A stretch of DNA of 64,000 nt. Source: Celerinatantimonas diazotrophica (GTDB taxonomy: Bacteria > Pseudomonadota > Gammaproteobacteria > Enterobacterales > Celerinatantimonadaceae). The first letter of the stretch is position 1; every line of letters begins with the position of its first letter. The translations under genes and the position numbers were made by a program. Shown in pieces: positions 37,639-46,487 of the stretch. The DNA lies in NCBI RefSeq assembly GCF_004339545.1, contig NZ_SMGD01000012.1, positions 558,001 through 622,000 on the forward strand. The letters run 5' to 3'. Under the pieces are notes generated by a model. That model did not search any database, had not been told where the DNA came from, and saw only the letters and a program-made list of their open reading frames with translations.

Positions 37639-37697
37639 TATCACCATATTGGTGCGCTTAAATGATTTGTACTCGAACATTATCACTATTTTGGTGC
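37639..37697. promoter_or_regulatory. Two tandem NtrC-like enhancer sites
   Basis: TATCACCATATTGGTGC at 37639-37655 and TATCACTATTTTGGTGC at 37681-37697 differ at two bases and start 42 bp apart, four helical turns. Both match the NtrC consensus (GCACYA-N3-TGGTGC) closely, like the paired glnA enhancers of enteric bacteria. They lie upstream of the sigma-54 promoter of the permease gene; the second site ends just beyond the stop codon of the EAL gene. Confidence 0.7.
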
Positions 37698-37699
37698 AA

Positions 37700-39766
37700 C
37701 TACATGGCTTGGGATTCATAGGGGGTAGGGGCGATGTGGTTTAAATGGATAAACTTAATTAGCTCTTCCGGTTTCAATGGCTTGGCGAATAGAAATCCTT
37801 GGCCCTGTTCACATCCTAGTGTTTGCAGCAACTCCATTTGTTCAGTGGTTTCGATGCCTTCTGCGATAATGACTTTATTTAGTGAGTGCCCCATATCGAT
37901 AATAGCGGCCACCAACTGTGCATCTTTATGATCATGCGGAGCATTACAGACAAAGCTACGGTCTATTTTCAAGTACTTAACCGGAAGATTTCGTAGCCGT
38001 GCCAGGCTCGAATGACCGGTTCCGAAGTCATCAATGGCCAGTTCAAAGCCAAATCTTTCCAGCATTGTTAACTCGTTAATAATCTGAGTTAAATTCTCCA
38101 TCATATGGTCTTCGGTGATCTCAATTTGGACCATGGATGGGTTGATTCTGGCTCGATTGGCTATGGCGATAATCGACTGGCTAATATTCTCTTTAAGCAG
38201 TTGTTTAACCGAGACATTGACCGCCACTTTGATTGATAGATTCTGCTTTTGCCATTGGGCTATTTGCTTAAATGCCTGAATGAGAACCCATTCGCCAAGC
38301 TCTAAAATAACTCCTGAGCTTTCGGCCACTGGGATGAACTCAGCAGGTGATATTGGTCCTTCTTGGGGATGATTCCACCTGAGTAAGGCTTCAACTCCCA
38401 TCAGTTGATAGGTTTGTAGGTTAACTTTGGGTTGATAGACCAATTGTAGTTGTTCTTTACCTCGCTCATGCAGTGACTGGCGCAAGTGCTGTTCAATCCA
38501 GTTTCGCCGTGATATCTGTGAGGTCATTGTGGGAGAGAAGATCCTGAAGTTTTCTCCTCCTTCAGTTTTTGCAATCCCCATCGCTTGGTTCGCATGCAGG
38601 ATCAGTTCGTAAGGATTTTGGCCATCATCAGGGTAAAATGCCAGACCAAATGATGCCGAAAGCTGGACGTCCTGTGGCTGAGGGCTCTGTAGTGAGATAG
38701 GGGTATGAATCAATGCTGATAATTGGCGTAATAACAGCGGTGTTTCGGTTGAGTCTTTGGATAAGTCAATGACCATCGCAAATTCATCGGCAACAATACG
38801 TCCGACAAAGCCATAATATTTTTGGCCGATGAATTGGTTTAAACGCCCGGCTAGTTCAATGAGTAAAAGATCGCCATTTTCATGACCCAGACTTTCATTA
38901 ATGCTGCTAAAGCGATTGAGACTAATTGCAATCACCACTAAGTGAGAGCGATTGTGGTTAACCAACTGGATGCAGGTTTGAATCCTTTCTAACATGGCCA
39001 GTCGATTGGGGAGTTTGGTCAGATAATCATTAAACACTTGAAAGCGGACGTGATCGGCGATTTCCTGCTCTTTTTGTTGTAGCAAGGTGACATATTGTCT
39101 TTCTCGACGATAAAGATTAAGCAGCAAGGGCCTGAAGATAAATATCGCTTCTAAAAGCAATGTTAAGAGCATTCCGCCAAGCGAAATCCGATTGTAGAAT
39201 TGTAATTGTTGAATCGCACTTTCACTCTCTTGCTGATAACGCAAAACCAAAGTATCAAGAGACTGTAACATCTCATGATAGGCACTGAATTTAAGTTGAT
39301 TGAACAAGTCACGTTGGTGTTTGCTGTTGATATTATCGCTGGTTAAGGTACTGGCAAGATGTAAAAAATTATTCACTTTTTGATCAAGGTTGACCGGCGG
39401 TTTAAAAAATATAGCTCGAACTGCCTGGGAAGTTAGTAAAGGGATTTCTAATTGTTTTGAACCGTTAATCAGCCCCTCATGAACTCTCGTCATTTGTTCA
39501 ATCGATTGCTGGTATTCTTTGGCTAATTTATAACTGCTTTCTTTGTTATTAACAATGTCCCCAGCAAATAAAGTGATTCTTTGAGAAAGCATCCGTTGGC
39601 GGCCGGCTAAATTAACGATTCGAGCCGTTGCTTCTTGTTCGGTGATAATGCCTTGCACCAAATAATGCGAACAAATGGCTAATATAGCAATCAACGCTAA
39701 AGCCGCTAGATATGTGTAAGTGCCATGTCGCCAGTGATAATGGATATTGTTTGATGTCTTAGCCAT
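37700..39766 (-). CDS. Membrane-bound EAL phosphodiesterase with degenerate GGDEF domain
   Basis: A 688-residue protein in the order TM1 (about 18-38), a periplasmic PilJ/NarX-like four-helix region beginning GRQRMLSQRI, TM2 (about 195-215), a GGDEF domain and an EAL domain. The diguanylate cyclase signature reads VADEF instead of GGDEF, so cyclase activity is unlikely, though it may bind GTP. The EAL domain has its key motifs: EALLRW, NVSVKQL, the ITED metal ligands, DDFGTGHSSL and IAEGIET. It should hydrolyse cyclic-di-GMP. ATG 39766 has AGG upstream and is better than TTG 39772. A MITE lies 51 bp upstream of the start and may affect its expression. Confidence 0.92.
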   Translation of the reverse strand: MAKTSNNIHYHWRHGTYTYLAALALIAILAICSHYLVQGIITEQEATARIVNLAGRQRMLSQRITLFAGDIVNNKESSYKLAKEYQQSIEQMTRVHEGLINGSKQLEIPLLTSQAVRAIFFKPPVNLDQKVNNFLHLASTLTSDNINSKHQRDLFNQLKFSAYHEMLQSLDTLVLRYQQESESAIQQLQFYNRISLGGMLLTLLLEAIFIFRPLLLNLYRRERQYVTLLQQKEQEIADHVRFQVFNDYLTKLPNRLAMLERIQTCIQLVNHNRSHLVVIAISLNRFSSINESLGHENGDLLLIELAGRLNQFIGQKYYGFVGRIVADEFAMVIDLSKDSTETPLLLRQLSALIHTPISLQSPQPQDVQLSASFGLAFYPDDGQNPYELILHANQAMGIAKTEGGENFRIFSPTMTSQISRRNWIEQHLRQSLHERGKEQLQLVYQPKVNLQTYQLMGVEALLRWNHPQEGPISPAEFIPVAESSGVILELGEWVLIQAFKQIAQWQKQNLSIKVAVNVSVKQLLKENISQSIIAIANRARINPSMVQIEITEDHMMENLTQIINELTMLERFGFELAIDDFGTGHSSLARLRNLPVKYLKIDRSFVCNAPHDHKDAQLVAAIIDMGHSLNKVIIAEGIETTEQMELLQTLGCEQGQGFLFAKPLKPEELIKFIHLNHIAPTPYESQAM

Positions 39767-39817
39767 TCTCAACCTATGCTGGTTTTTTCCATAAGGTCAC
39801 CAATAGTAATGTGACTA

Positions 39818-40079
39818 GGGACTGTTGACCTTTTGTGATTAGTTTTGCAGAAATCTGAGAGGGATTTAGGCAAGGCAAACGTTGTGCCGTGTAGTTATTC
39901 TCCACAAAGAACGTTTAACGCTGGATAAATTCCTCTCAGATACTGCCCTTGGGGTTCATTTAAACGCATCCTGAACTTTGTTGCCCCTGCTTGCTTAACT
40001 CATTAAGCGACGCAGGGGGCGCCGCGTTCAAAATGCGTTTAATTTGAACAAAATTCAACCACCAAAGGTCAACAGCCCC
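39818..40079 (-). mobile_element. 262-bp MITE-like element, copy 2 (inverted)
   Basis: This is the same element as at 10477-10739 but in the opposite orientation. It begins GGGACTGTTGACC and ends GGTCAACAGCCCC, and both sides have TA (39816-39817 and 40080-40081). Differences from copy 1 are a few substitutions and one length difference, including one within the terminal repeat (CCCC for TCCC). The internal GC hairpin is kept. It has no coding capacity and lies in the promoter region of the EAL gene. Confidence 0.85.
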
Positions 40080-40182
40080 TAGTGTTGTCCTTTTTAGGCA
40101 ACTGTTTTTAGTTTAGTCATTAATTGTATCGGAGGAAATTTTTTTGCTGAGGCTGCATGTGAAGATGAGCAAAAGGAAGGTA

Positions 40183-40214
40183 ACACCATAAATAATAAAA
40201 CTTATTTATGGTGT
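40183..40214 (-). terminator. 13-bp inverted repeat after the mannonate-dehydratase-like gene
   Basis: ACACCATAAATAA at 40183-40195 and its exact reverse complement at 40202-40214 enclose a 6-base loop. It lies about 58 bp past the stop of the minus-strand enolase-family gene. Following bases on the minus strand are pyrimidine-rich but not a pure T-run. Confidence 0.65.
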
Positions 40215-40271
40215 CGTTGAAAAATCATAGAGTATTTATGCAAAGGTGCATGAAAACCACTCTTGGGCGCG

Positions 40272-41489
40272 TTACCAATTCCAAACCGTCCCATCTTCGA
40301 GGCGAGCGATGGGTAATAGCGCACTTTGATAAGGATATTTGGCGGCTAATTTTTCATCAAATTCAACGCCTAAGCCAGGTTGTTCTCCGGGATGCATATA
40401 CCCATTGTGATAGCTCCAAGAATGGGGGAAAACTTCGAGCATCTGCTCGCTATACCCCATATATTCCTGGACTCCAAAATTAGGGACCCATAAGTCAAAA
40501 TGCAGTGCAGCTCCCATACAAATAGGCGAGAGATCGCTCGGTCCATGTGAACCGGTCCGGATCTGATACATCGCTGCAAAATCAGCGATGCGGCGCATGT
40601 GGGTGATGCCACCAGCATGAGTCATCGTGGTGCGAATATAGTCAATTAGTTGCTCTTCTATGAGGGTTTTACAATCCCAGATACTATTCAGGACTTCGCC
40701 TGTAGCAATCGGTGTAACGGTATGTTGGCGAATTAGTCGAAATGCTTCTTGGTTTTCTGCTGGTGTTGGATCTTCCATCCAGAATAATCGGTAATCTTCG
40801 ATTGACTGGCCCAAACGCGCGGCTTCAATGGGGCTAAGACGGTGGTGAACATCATGCAAAAGATGTTCGTTAAAACCAAATTTGTTACGAATAGCATCAA
40901 ATATTTTAGGTGCAAAATCCAGATACTTTTCATTCGACCAAAGTTGCTCGTCGGGGCGCTGGCCTTTAATCGCTGGTTCATAGGCTTCCCCTGGTTGGTG
41001 GGCAATCCCATAGCTACCTTCCATGCCTGGTACTTGGGCTTGCACTCGAATTGCTTTAAATCCCTGTTCTTGGTGTTTGGCATAATCATCGATTAATTCA
41101 TCAATGCTATGGCCTGTGGCGTGACAATAGACCATGACACCTTGTCGCGAGGCACCTCCTAACAGTTGGTAAAGTGGTAAACCTGCCACTTTGCCTTTGA
41201 TATCCCATAATGCCATATCGATCGCACCGATCGCTGTCATCGTCACGGGGCCGCGCCGCCAGTACGCACCTTTATAAAAACTTTGCCAGATATCTTCAAT
41301 CTGTGCTGGATCGCGCCCGATTAGTTGTGGACAAAGGTGATCTTTTAAATAAGAGGCAACTGCTAGTTCGCGACCATTTAAGGTTGCATCACCGACACCT
41401 GTTACGCCATCACCGGTGGTGATTTTGACCGTCACGAAGTTTCTGCCTGGGCAGGTAACAAATACTTCTGCTTTTGCGATTTGTGTCAT
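40272..41489 (-). CDS. ManD/RspA-type dehydratase of the enolase superfamily
   Basis: A 405-residue member of the mandelate-racemase/enolase superfamily. It matches the ManD/RspA group, which dehydrates D-mannonate or D-gluconate with widely varying efficiency. It has the N-terminal capping domain through [25 protein letters not shown] and a barrel with metal-ligand regions HDVHHRLSP near residue 210, [10 protein letters not shown] near residue 235 and IATGEVLNS near residue 262, and a GSHGPSD motif near residue 312. ATG 41489 has AAAGG 10 bases upstream and is preferred to the TTG at 41498. It follows padC on the same strand, with a terminator between, so it is a separate unit. The true substrate is uncertain. 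Confidence 0.87.
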   Translation of the reverse strand: MTQIAKAEVFVTCPGRNFVTVKITTGDGVTGVGDATLNGRELAVASYLKDHLCPQLIGRDPAQIEDIWQSFYKGAYWRRGPVTMTAIGAIDMALWDIKGKVAGLPLYQLLGGASRQGVMVYCHATGHSIDELIDDYAKHQEQGFKAIRVQAQVPGMEGSYGIAHQPGEAYEPAIKGQRPDEQLWSNEKYLDFAPKIFDAIRNKFGFNEHLLHDVHHRLSPIEAARLGQSIEDYRLFWMEDPTPAENQEAFRLIRQHTVTPIATGEVLNSIWDCKTLIEEQLIDYIRTTMTHAGGITHMRRIADFAAMYQIRTGSHGPSDLSPICMGAALHFDLWVPNFGVQEYMGYSEQMLEVFPHSWSYHNGYMHPGEQPGLGVEFDEKLAAKYPYQSALLPIARLEDGTVWNW

Positions 41490-41587
41490 ATGAGGCAACC
41501 TTTAATGGTATAGATCTTAATGATTAGATCTACCATACTAGTTTGGTTGTGGTTTGGCTGTTAATTAGATCACATCTTTTGGGGAAT

Positions 41588-41618
41588 AAAAAAGCTCGTT
41601 CTTTAAACGGGAACGAGC
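41588..41618 (-). terminator. Terminator of padC
   Basis: On the minus strand GCTCGTTC (41611-41618 as complement) pairs with GAACGAGC (41594-41601) over a 9-base loop and is followed by six T residues (41588-41593). It lies about 25 bp beyond the padC stop. Confidence 0.9.
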
Positions 41619-41643
41619 TCAAAGGATTATGCTTTAAAAAATC

Positions 41644-42144
41644 TTATTTCAGATTTTCAGGGAAATTGGCAGGCAGTTCGCTAGGTGGGCAATTAATGAC
41701 TGCTTCATTATTTTCACCGCAATCCTGCACGACTGTAATGGTGGCAAATTCATCAATGACTTCGGTTGGATAGGCCGGACCTTCAGCACGATAAGCTTCC
41801 ATTTTGGGAATAAAGTCGTTCTGAAAACAAACTGTTTTTTCAGGATGATTCATAATCCAGCGAGGGAAGAAAATAGTCCCGTGGAATACTTTATCAGCCA
41901 AGTTTGCCATCAAGCTAACATCGGTTCCTGTGGGCTCAGTCCAAGAGATTTTATAAACATCAGCAGCAACGCGGACCAGATAAACTTTTTGTTCTTTGAC
42001 CCAACGTCCCCCAACGATCCCGCTATGAATACGATAGTCTATCGTTGTGGCGTTTTTTACATATAACTCATAGTTCCAGCCATTGTCATAGGTATAGATT
42101 AAACGTTTGCCTACGATGCCGCTTAAATCTGCTTGATCAAACAT
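41644..42144 (-). CDS. padC: Phenolic acid decarboxylase
   Basis: The 166-residue protein is a clear phenolic acid decarboxylase, which converts p-coumaric, ferulic or caffeic acid to vinyl phenols without a cofactor and so detoxifies plant phenolics. Its signature segments are IYTYDNGWNYELYVKNATTIDYRIHSG (residues about 16-42, with the substrate-binding Tyr and Arg), SWTEPTGTDVSL near residue 68 with the catalytic Glu, and HGTIFFPRWI near residue 88. GAGGAAA precedes the ATG. It diverges from a LysR-type gene; classic padC genes are controlled by PadR instead, which makes this arrangement slightly unusual. Confidence 0.95.
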   Translation of the reverse strand: MFDQADLSGIVGKRLIYTYDNGWNYELYVKNATTIDYRIHSGIVGGRWVKEQKVYLVRVAADVYKISWTEPTGTDVSLMANLADKVFHGTIFFPRWIMNHPEKTVCFQNDFIPKMEAYRAEGPAYPTEVIDEFATITVVQDCGENNEAVINCPPSELPANFPENLK

Positions 42145-42258
42145 AAATACGTTTCCTCTAATTTGTGATGTCTGCGGTGCGATACGTTAGCCGTTATTTT
42201 CTGCGGGATAATGTTTTATCGAGGCTTCGAAAACCAGCCAATGAAGCACCATAAATCT

Positions 42259-42274
42259 TATAGCAGTCACTATA
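42259..42274. promoter_or_regulatory. LysR-type T-N11-A site between padC and its regulator
   Basis: TATAG at 42259-42263 and CTATA at 42270-42274 are separated by 6 bp, giving the T-N11-A inverted repeat typical of LysR-family recognition sites. It lies in the 190-bp divergent promoter region, about 60 bp from the start of the LysR gene. Confidence 0.5.
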
Positions 42275-42334
42275 TACCTTCCTTTTTTTTATAAAAAACG
42301 CTATTTTTGAATTAAATACCTCAGAAAATTTTAT

Positions 42335-43225
42335 ATGTTTTCAAGTACTCTCGAACAATGGCAGTTACTGCGCTCAGTGATACAGCTGGGTAGTATTGCA
42401 AAAGCGGCGGATGCGTATCACCGCAGTCAGCCTTCGGTGAGCTATCAGCTCAATCAACTTCAAGAACGTCTAGGGCTGAAATTGCTGACTTTGCAGGGAC
42501 GACATTTAGTCTTAACCAGTGAGGGACGTTCTTTATTAGAGCAAGCTTCGTTACTGCTGGATGATTGGAATGATTTGGAGCGTCGTGCACAGGCGTATCA
42601 ATCTGGCGAGCGCTCAGTTCTGAGTTTGGTGATCGATAGTTCGCTGCCTAAAGAGGAGTTATTTGAAGCACTTAAATTGTTTAATCAGCTTTATCCTGAT
42701 ACCCAAGTGCATGTTAAAGAGGTGGTCCGTGATGAAGGTGCCTTGGAAGTACAAAACGCCAGTGGTGACTTATATATAGTTGCCATGACTGAACAATCTA
42801 ACCTCGACCTGCAATTTGTGCTCAAGCTGCGGTTAACATTAGTGATGGCTAGCTCGCATCCGTTGTTTGACGTCCCAGAGCGTTTCCGGATGCAGCAACT
42901 GAGCCGTTATCCACTGATTCAGATTGTCGATAAGAGCAGTCAGCAAACACATCAATCGAAATTTCGAGAGTCATGGTATTTTACCTCAGTCGATTCAGCT
43001 GCAAAGGCAGTGCTCAATCAACTGGGATATGGTTGGCTACCCTATCGATATGTTAAAGAGATGCTCAACAGTGGTCAAATGCGTCAAGTTGATCCAATCC
43101 ACTATCCTGATCACTTCACGTCGCTATATATGGTGACTAATCCAGATGCCCGCCATGACCCTTGTGTGGAGACTCTCAAATCTATTTTTTTAGATTTAGC
43201 GGCAAAACGTGAGCAACTATTATAG
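42335..43225 (+). CDS. LysR-family regulator, probable regulator of padC
   Basis: A 296-residue protein with the LysR N-terminal helix-turn-helix (LRSVIQLGSIAKAADAYHRSQPSVS) and an effector-binding domain from about residue 90, including LNQLGYGWLPYRYV near residue 228. It diverges from padC with 190 bp between, which holds a T-N11-A motif, so control of padC by a phenolic acid is a reasonable inference. The ribosome binding site is weak. The 3' end points to the convergent amylo-glucosidase gene. Confidence 0.87.
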   Translation: MFSSTLEQWQLLRSVIQLGSIAKAADAYHRSQPSVSYQLNQLQERLGLKLLTLQGRHLVLTSEGRSLLEQASLLLDDWNDLERRAQAYQSGERSVLSLVIDSSLPKEELFEALKLFNQLYPDTQVHVKEVVRDEGALEVQNASGDLYIVAMTEQSNLDLQFVLKLRLTLVMASSHPLFDVPERFRMQQLSRYPLIQIVDKSSQQTHQSKFRESWYFTSVDSAAKAVLNQLGYGWLPYRYVKEMLNSGQMRQVDPIHYPDHFTSLYMVTNPDARHDPCVETLKSIFLDLAAKREQLL

Positions 43226-43272
43226 CCGCATCGTTTCAACCCAGACTGGTCGAGTCGGTCAGTCTGGTGCAC

Positions 43273-45408
43273 CTAATTATAATTGACCTGCAATGATATA
43301 GCACGGTCACTGCCGGTCGTTAGGTGGACAAGTGTTTGTGAATTTTGCCGTGTGAAGCGCAGCCCTATCGACTTGTTTTGCACTATTAGCTGATTGATTT
43401 GCAGTGTATTGATACTTTCAGGAAGGGTTGGCTGGTTGACCCGAATCAGTCGATGTGGCGCGTCTATTTCTAGTCCAAGGCAGGCTTGGAGTAACATAAA
43501 GGCAGCCCCCGAAGCCCATGATTGTGGCTGGCAAGCCACTGGATAGGCAACGGGGGATTCACCGGTGGTTCGTGAAAAGCCACAAAATAGTTCGGGCAGA
43601 CGCATCTGAAAGTACAAAGCAGCTTCAAACATCTCCTGCCATAGGATATTAGTCGCTTGCTGTTCGCCAAAACGAGCCATGCCGGCACTACATAATGCGA
43701 CATCATGTGGCCAGACCGAGCCATTGTGATAAGACATAGGATTAAAGCGGGCAGCACTTTTTGACAAAGTCCGAATCCCCCAGCCAGAGTGCATATCAGC
43801 CTGCATCAACTGTTGAATGACCGATTTTGCGCGTTCTTGGTTGGGCAATCCACAGTAGAGCAGATGGCCCATGTTTGAGGCTACAACCTGACAGGGACGG
43901 TGTTGGCCATCTAATGCTAATGCATAGCTTTTTAGCTGGGGAAGCCAGAAGTAGCTTTCGACTGCATGGCGAATATGTTCGGCTTTTTGTTGGCAGTGAT
44001 GATTTAAGCTTTGATCGCCTAAAACCTCTGCTAGTTTCGCCAGTTCTTTATAAGCTTTGAATACATAACCTTGGACTTCCACCAGCGCGATAGGCCCTTC
44101 GGCAAGGCTGGCATCAGCATGAGAAATAGAATCAAAGCTATCTTTCCATCCTTGATTGGCAAGGCCAGTTTGTTCACCACGCTGGTAGTCTAATAGCCCT
44201 AACGAATTATGGCTGATCCGCTGATCTATCCAGTGGGTCGCTGCTTTCAGTTGTGGCCAAATGTGTGTGATAAACGCTTGATCTGCTGTGCGTGTGTAAT
44301 ATTCCCCTGCCAATACGATAAATAATGGGGTGGTATCAACACCACCATAGTAGCGGATAAATGGAATTTCCCGGGTTTGAGCCATTTCTCCACGGCGCGT
44401 TTCGTGCAAAATTTTGCCGGGTTGAGAATCGTGAAAATCACTGGTTTCCAGTGCTTGATGCTGTGCCAGATAGTTTAGCACTCCGCGGGCCAAGTTTGGA
44501 TTGAGCCACATGGTTTGTAAGGCGGTAATAATTGCATCACGGCCAAAAGGCGTTGAAAACCACGGGATCCCTGCATAAGGATAAGGACCTGTGTCGAGAT
44601 CACTGGTTAATAGTGCAAGATCGGCTCGGGCTTTATCCAGCCAACTTTGAACTAATCGTCCGTCACATACAATTTGGGCGCCTCTTGAGAGTTTACCTTG
44701 CATTTCGTTACGAGCGAGTCGACTCATGTGTTCAAAACGCTCTTTCGTCGGATACTCACATTGTGCCCCTATTTCACAGAACATTTCCCAGTCGCTTTTT
44801 CCGGCGAGTTCAATAGAAAATTGGGCGTGATCAGGGGTTAATTCATGTGGATTTTCAGAAAAACTAATCACGGTAGTTCGCTGAATTTCATCCAGTCCAA
44901 GATAATGCAGGTGTACCGCATTGGGGCCTGTTTGTGTCGGGAGTGCTTGACCTCGTACTTTACGTGTTTGCCCGCGAATTTCGAACATGTCTTTAAAATC
45001 GGCAGCGAAATCAAATGAAATAGCAAGGCGTAGGGTATGTGTGCAAAAATTGTTGATTTGCAAACGCACATATAAGCGGCTATTGAGTAACAAATAACGA
45101 CGTTCCAGATAAACAGCCCCTTGATCGACATGCCTTCCGGTTAAATCGACCCACTGGGACGGGTTGGTCAGATGGCTCGTTAGATAGATGTTTTCCTGAT
45201 CGACCCCGGCGGATAATAGTTTCGGATAAGTATCGCTGAGCCGCATTCGAAAACACGATAACATTCGAGTATCGTCAATGAATAGTCCGTCAGCAGCGCC
45301 GGTAATGTCGCCCAAGCGATTGGTGACTAAAAAGGCATCTTGTGCCTTTAAGACGTACTGGGCACTGGTGGTTGGTGCGGCATTGGCGGATAAACTATCT
45401 TCATTCAT
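43273..45408 (-). CDS. Amylo-alpha-1,6-glucosidase-like protein
   Basis: The 711-residue protein joins a glycogen-debranching N-terminal beta domain (about residues 15-220, starting YVLKAQDAFLVTNRLGDI) to an (alpha/alpha)6-barrel glycosidase domain (about 250-690). Barrel motifs include IPWFSTPFGRDA, IRYYGGVDTTPLF, EGPIALVEVQGYV and SYHNGSVWPHDVAL; acids in these segments are likely catalytic. There is no signal peptide. It starts 8 bp after a family-4 glycosyltransferase gene and is surely co-transcribed with it. Such pairs are annotated in several bacteria, but their product is not established; turnover of a small glucoside or a glycogen-like polymer is possible. Confidence 0.85.
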   Translation of the reverse strand: MNEDSLSANAAPTTSAQYVLKAQDAFLVTNRLGDITGAADGLFIDDTRMLSCFRMRLSDTYPKLLSAGVDQENIYLTSHLTNPSQWVDLTGRHVDQGAVYLERRYLLLNSRLYVRLQINNFCTHTLRLAISFDFAADFKDMFEIRGQTRKVRGQALPTQTGPNAVHLHYLGLDEIQRTTVISFSENPHELTPDHAQFSIELAGKSDWEMFCEIGAQCEYPTKERFEHMSRLARNEMQGKLSRGAQIVCDGRLVQSWLDKARADLALLTSDLDTGPYPYAGIPWFSTPFGRDAIITALQTMWLNPNLARGVLNYLAQHQALETSDFHDSQPGKILHETRRGEMAQTREIPFIRYYGGVDTTPLFIVLAGEYYTRTADQAFITHIWPQLKAATHWIDQRISHNSLGLLDYQRGEQTGLANQGWKDSFDSISHADASLAEGPIALVEVQGYVFKAYKELAKLAEVLGDQSLNHHCQQKAEHIRHAVESYFWLPQLKSYALALDGQHRPCQVVASNMGHLLYCGLPNQERAKSVIQQLMQADMHSGWGIRTLSKSAARFNPMSYHNGSVWPHDVALCSAGMARFGEQQATNILWQEMFEAALYFQMRLPELFCGFSRTTGESPVAYPVACQPQSWASGAAFMLLQACLGLEIDAPHRLIRVNQPTLPESINTLQINQLIVQNKSIGLRFTRQNSQTLVHLTTGSDRAISLQVNYN

Positions 45409-45416
45409 GGTTAAAT

Positions 45417-46487
45417 TTACCCCGCAATTTTTATCGTATCGAGGGGGTTCGGGGCAGCATCGAGCTGTTTCTTATACAGGTTTACGTAGCTGCGTGCCAT
45501 GGCATCCGCTGAAAATCGGCATAGAAACTGATCATGCACGGTCGTGCGGTTCAGTTGCGGTAATTTTTCACAGGCGAGAATCGCATCACTCATGTTATCT
45601 ACGATATAGCCGCTAATCCCATTATCGACCACTTCTGGAACTGAGCCGCAGTGCCAAGCTACAACGGGGGTACCGCAGGCCATGGCTTCGATCATCACCA
45701 GACCAAATGGTTCAGGCCAGTCAATCGGAAAAAGTAACCCCAACGCATTCCCTAACATGACTGATTTTTGTTGATCATTAATTTCACCGACAAATTCAAT
45801 CAGTGGGTCATTAAGCAGCGGTTCAATTTCTTGGTGAAAATACTGTGTATCCTGGGCATCAATTTTGGCCGCTATTTTTAGTGGAATTCCCACTTTTTTA
45901 GCGATTTCGATCGCGCGATCGGGACGTTTTTCGGGAGAGATTCGGCCCAGAAATACTAAATAGTTGCCATCATTATGTGCATAAAACCGATAACTCTGCT
46001 CACTTAGACCATGGTAAACCGTGCCAGCCCAATGGGCGAAAGGCAGTGGTCGGCGTTGAGCATTCGAAATAGATACTAACGGATATTGTCGCCAGCGATG
46101 ATAGACGCGCCGCAGATCAGCTAAGTCTAATCGCCCATGTATCGTGGTCAGCGTTTTATCAGCAACGTCGTTAAATAGAGGAAAATGCAATAAATCTGTA
46201 TGAAAGTGAATGATGTCGAACTCATGGCGGCGATCATATAATTGCTCAAATTCATTCAAGTGCGCGGCAATATCCGATTTTAAAGGATTGCTATCTAAGC
46301 GCAGCGCATGTTCCCGAACTGGGACTACTTCACAGTTTGCCATTTGGCTGTCAGCGGAGGCAAAGACAGTGACTTGATGGCCTTGCTCAGCCAATGCTTG
46401 ACTTAATTGGGCCACAACGCGTTCGGTGCCGCCATACATTAGTGGTGGAACCGCTTCATATACCGGGGCAACCTGAGCAATTTTCAT
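45417..46487 (-). CDS. Glycosyltransferase family 4 protein
   Basis: A GT-B fold glycosyltransferase of about 356 residues. It begins KIAQVAPVYEAVPPLMYGGTERVV, the usual N-terminal glycine-rich loop, and has the GT4 nucleotide-sugar site with the E-X7-E motif in EPFGLVMIEAMACGTPVV near residue 265. LGRISPEKRPDRAIEIAKK near residue 190 marks the second Rossmann domain. The frame is open from 46580, but ATG 46487 (or the adjacent ATG 46490) has AAGGAG a few bases upstream. It is the first gene of a pair with the amylo-glucosidase-like gene. Donor and acceptor are unknown. Confidence 0.85.
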   Translation of the reverse strand: MKIAQVAPVYEAVPPLMYGGTERVVAQLSQALAEQGHQVTVFASADSQMANCEVVPVREHALRLDSNPLKSDIAAHLNEFEQLYDRRHEFDIIHFHTDLLHFPLFNDVADKTLTTIHGRLDLADLRRVYHRWRQYPLVSISNAQRRPLPFAHWAGTVYHGLSEQSYRFYAHNDGNYLVFLGRISPEKRPDRAIEIAKKVGIPLKIAAKIDAQDTQYFHQEIEPLLNDPLIEFVGEINDQQKSVMLGNALGLLFPIDWPEPFGLVMIEAMACGTPVVAWHCGSVPEVVDNGISGYIVDNMSDAILACEKLPQLNRTTVHDQFLCRFSADAMARSYVNLYKKQLDAAPNPLDTIKIAG

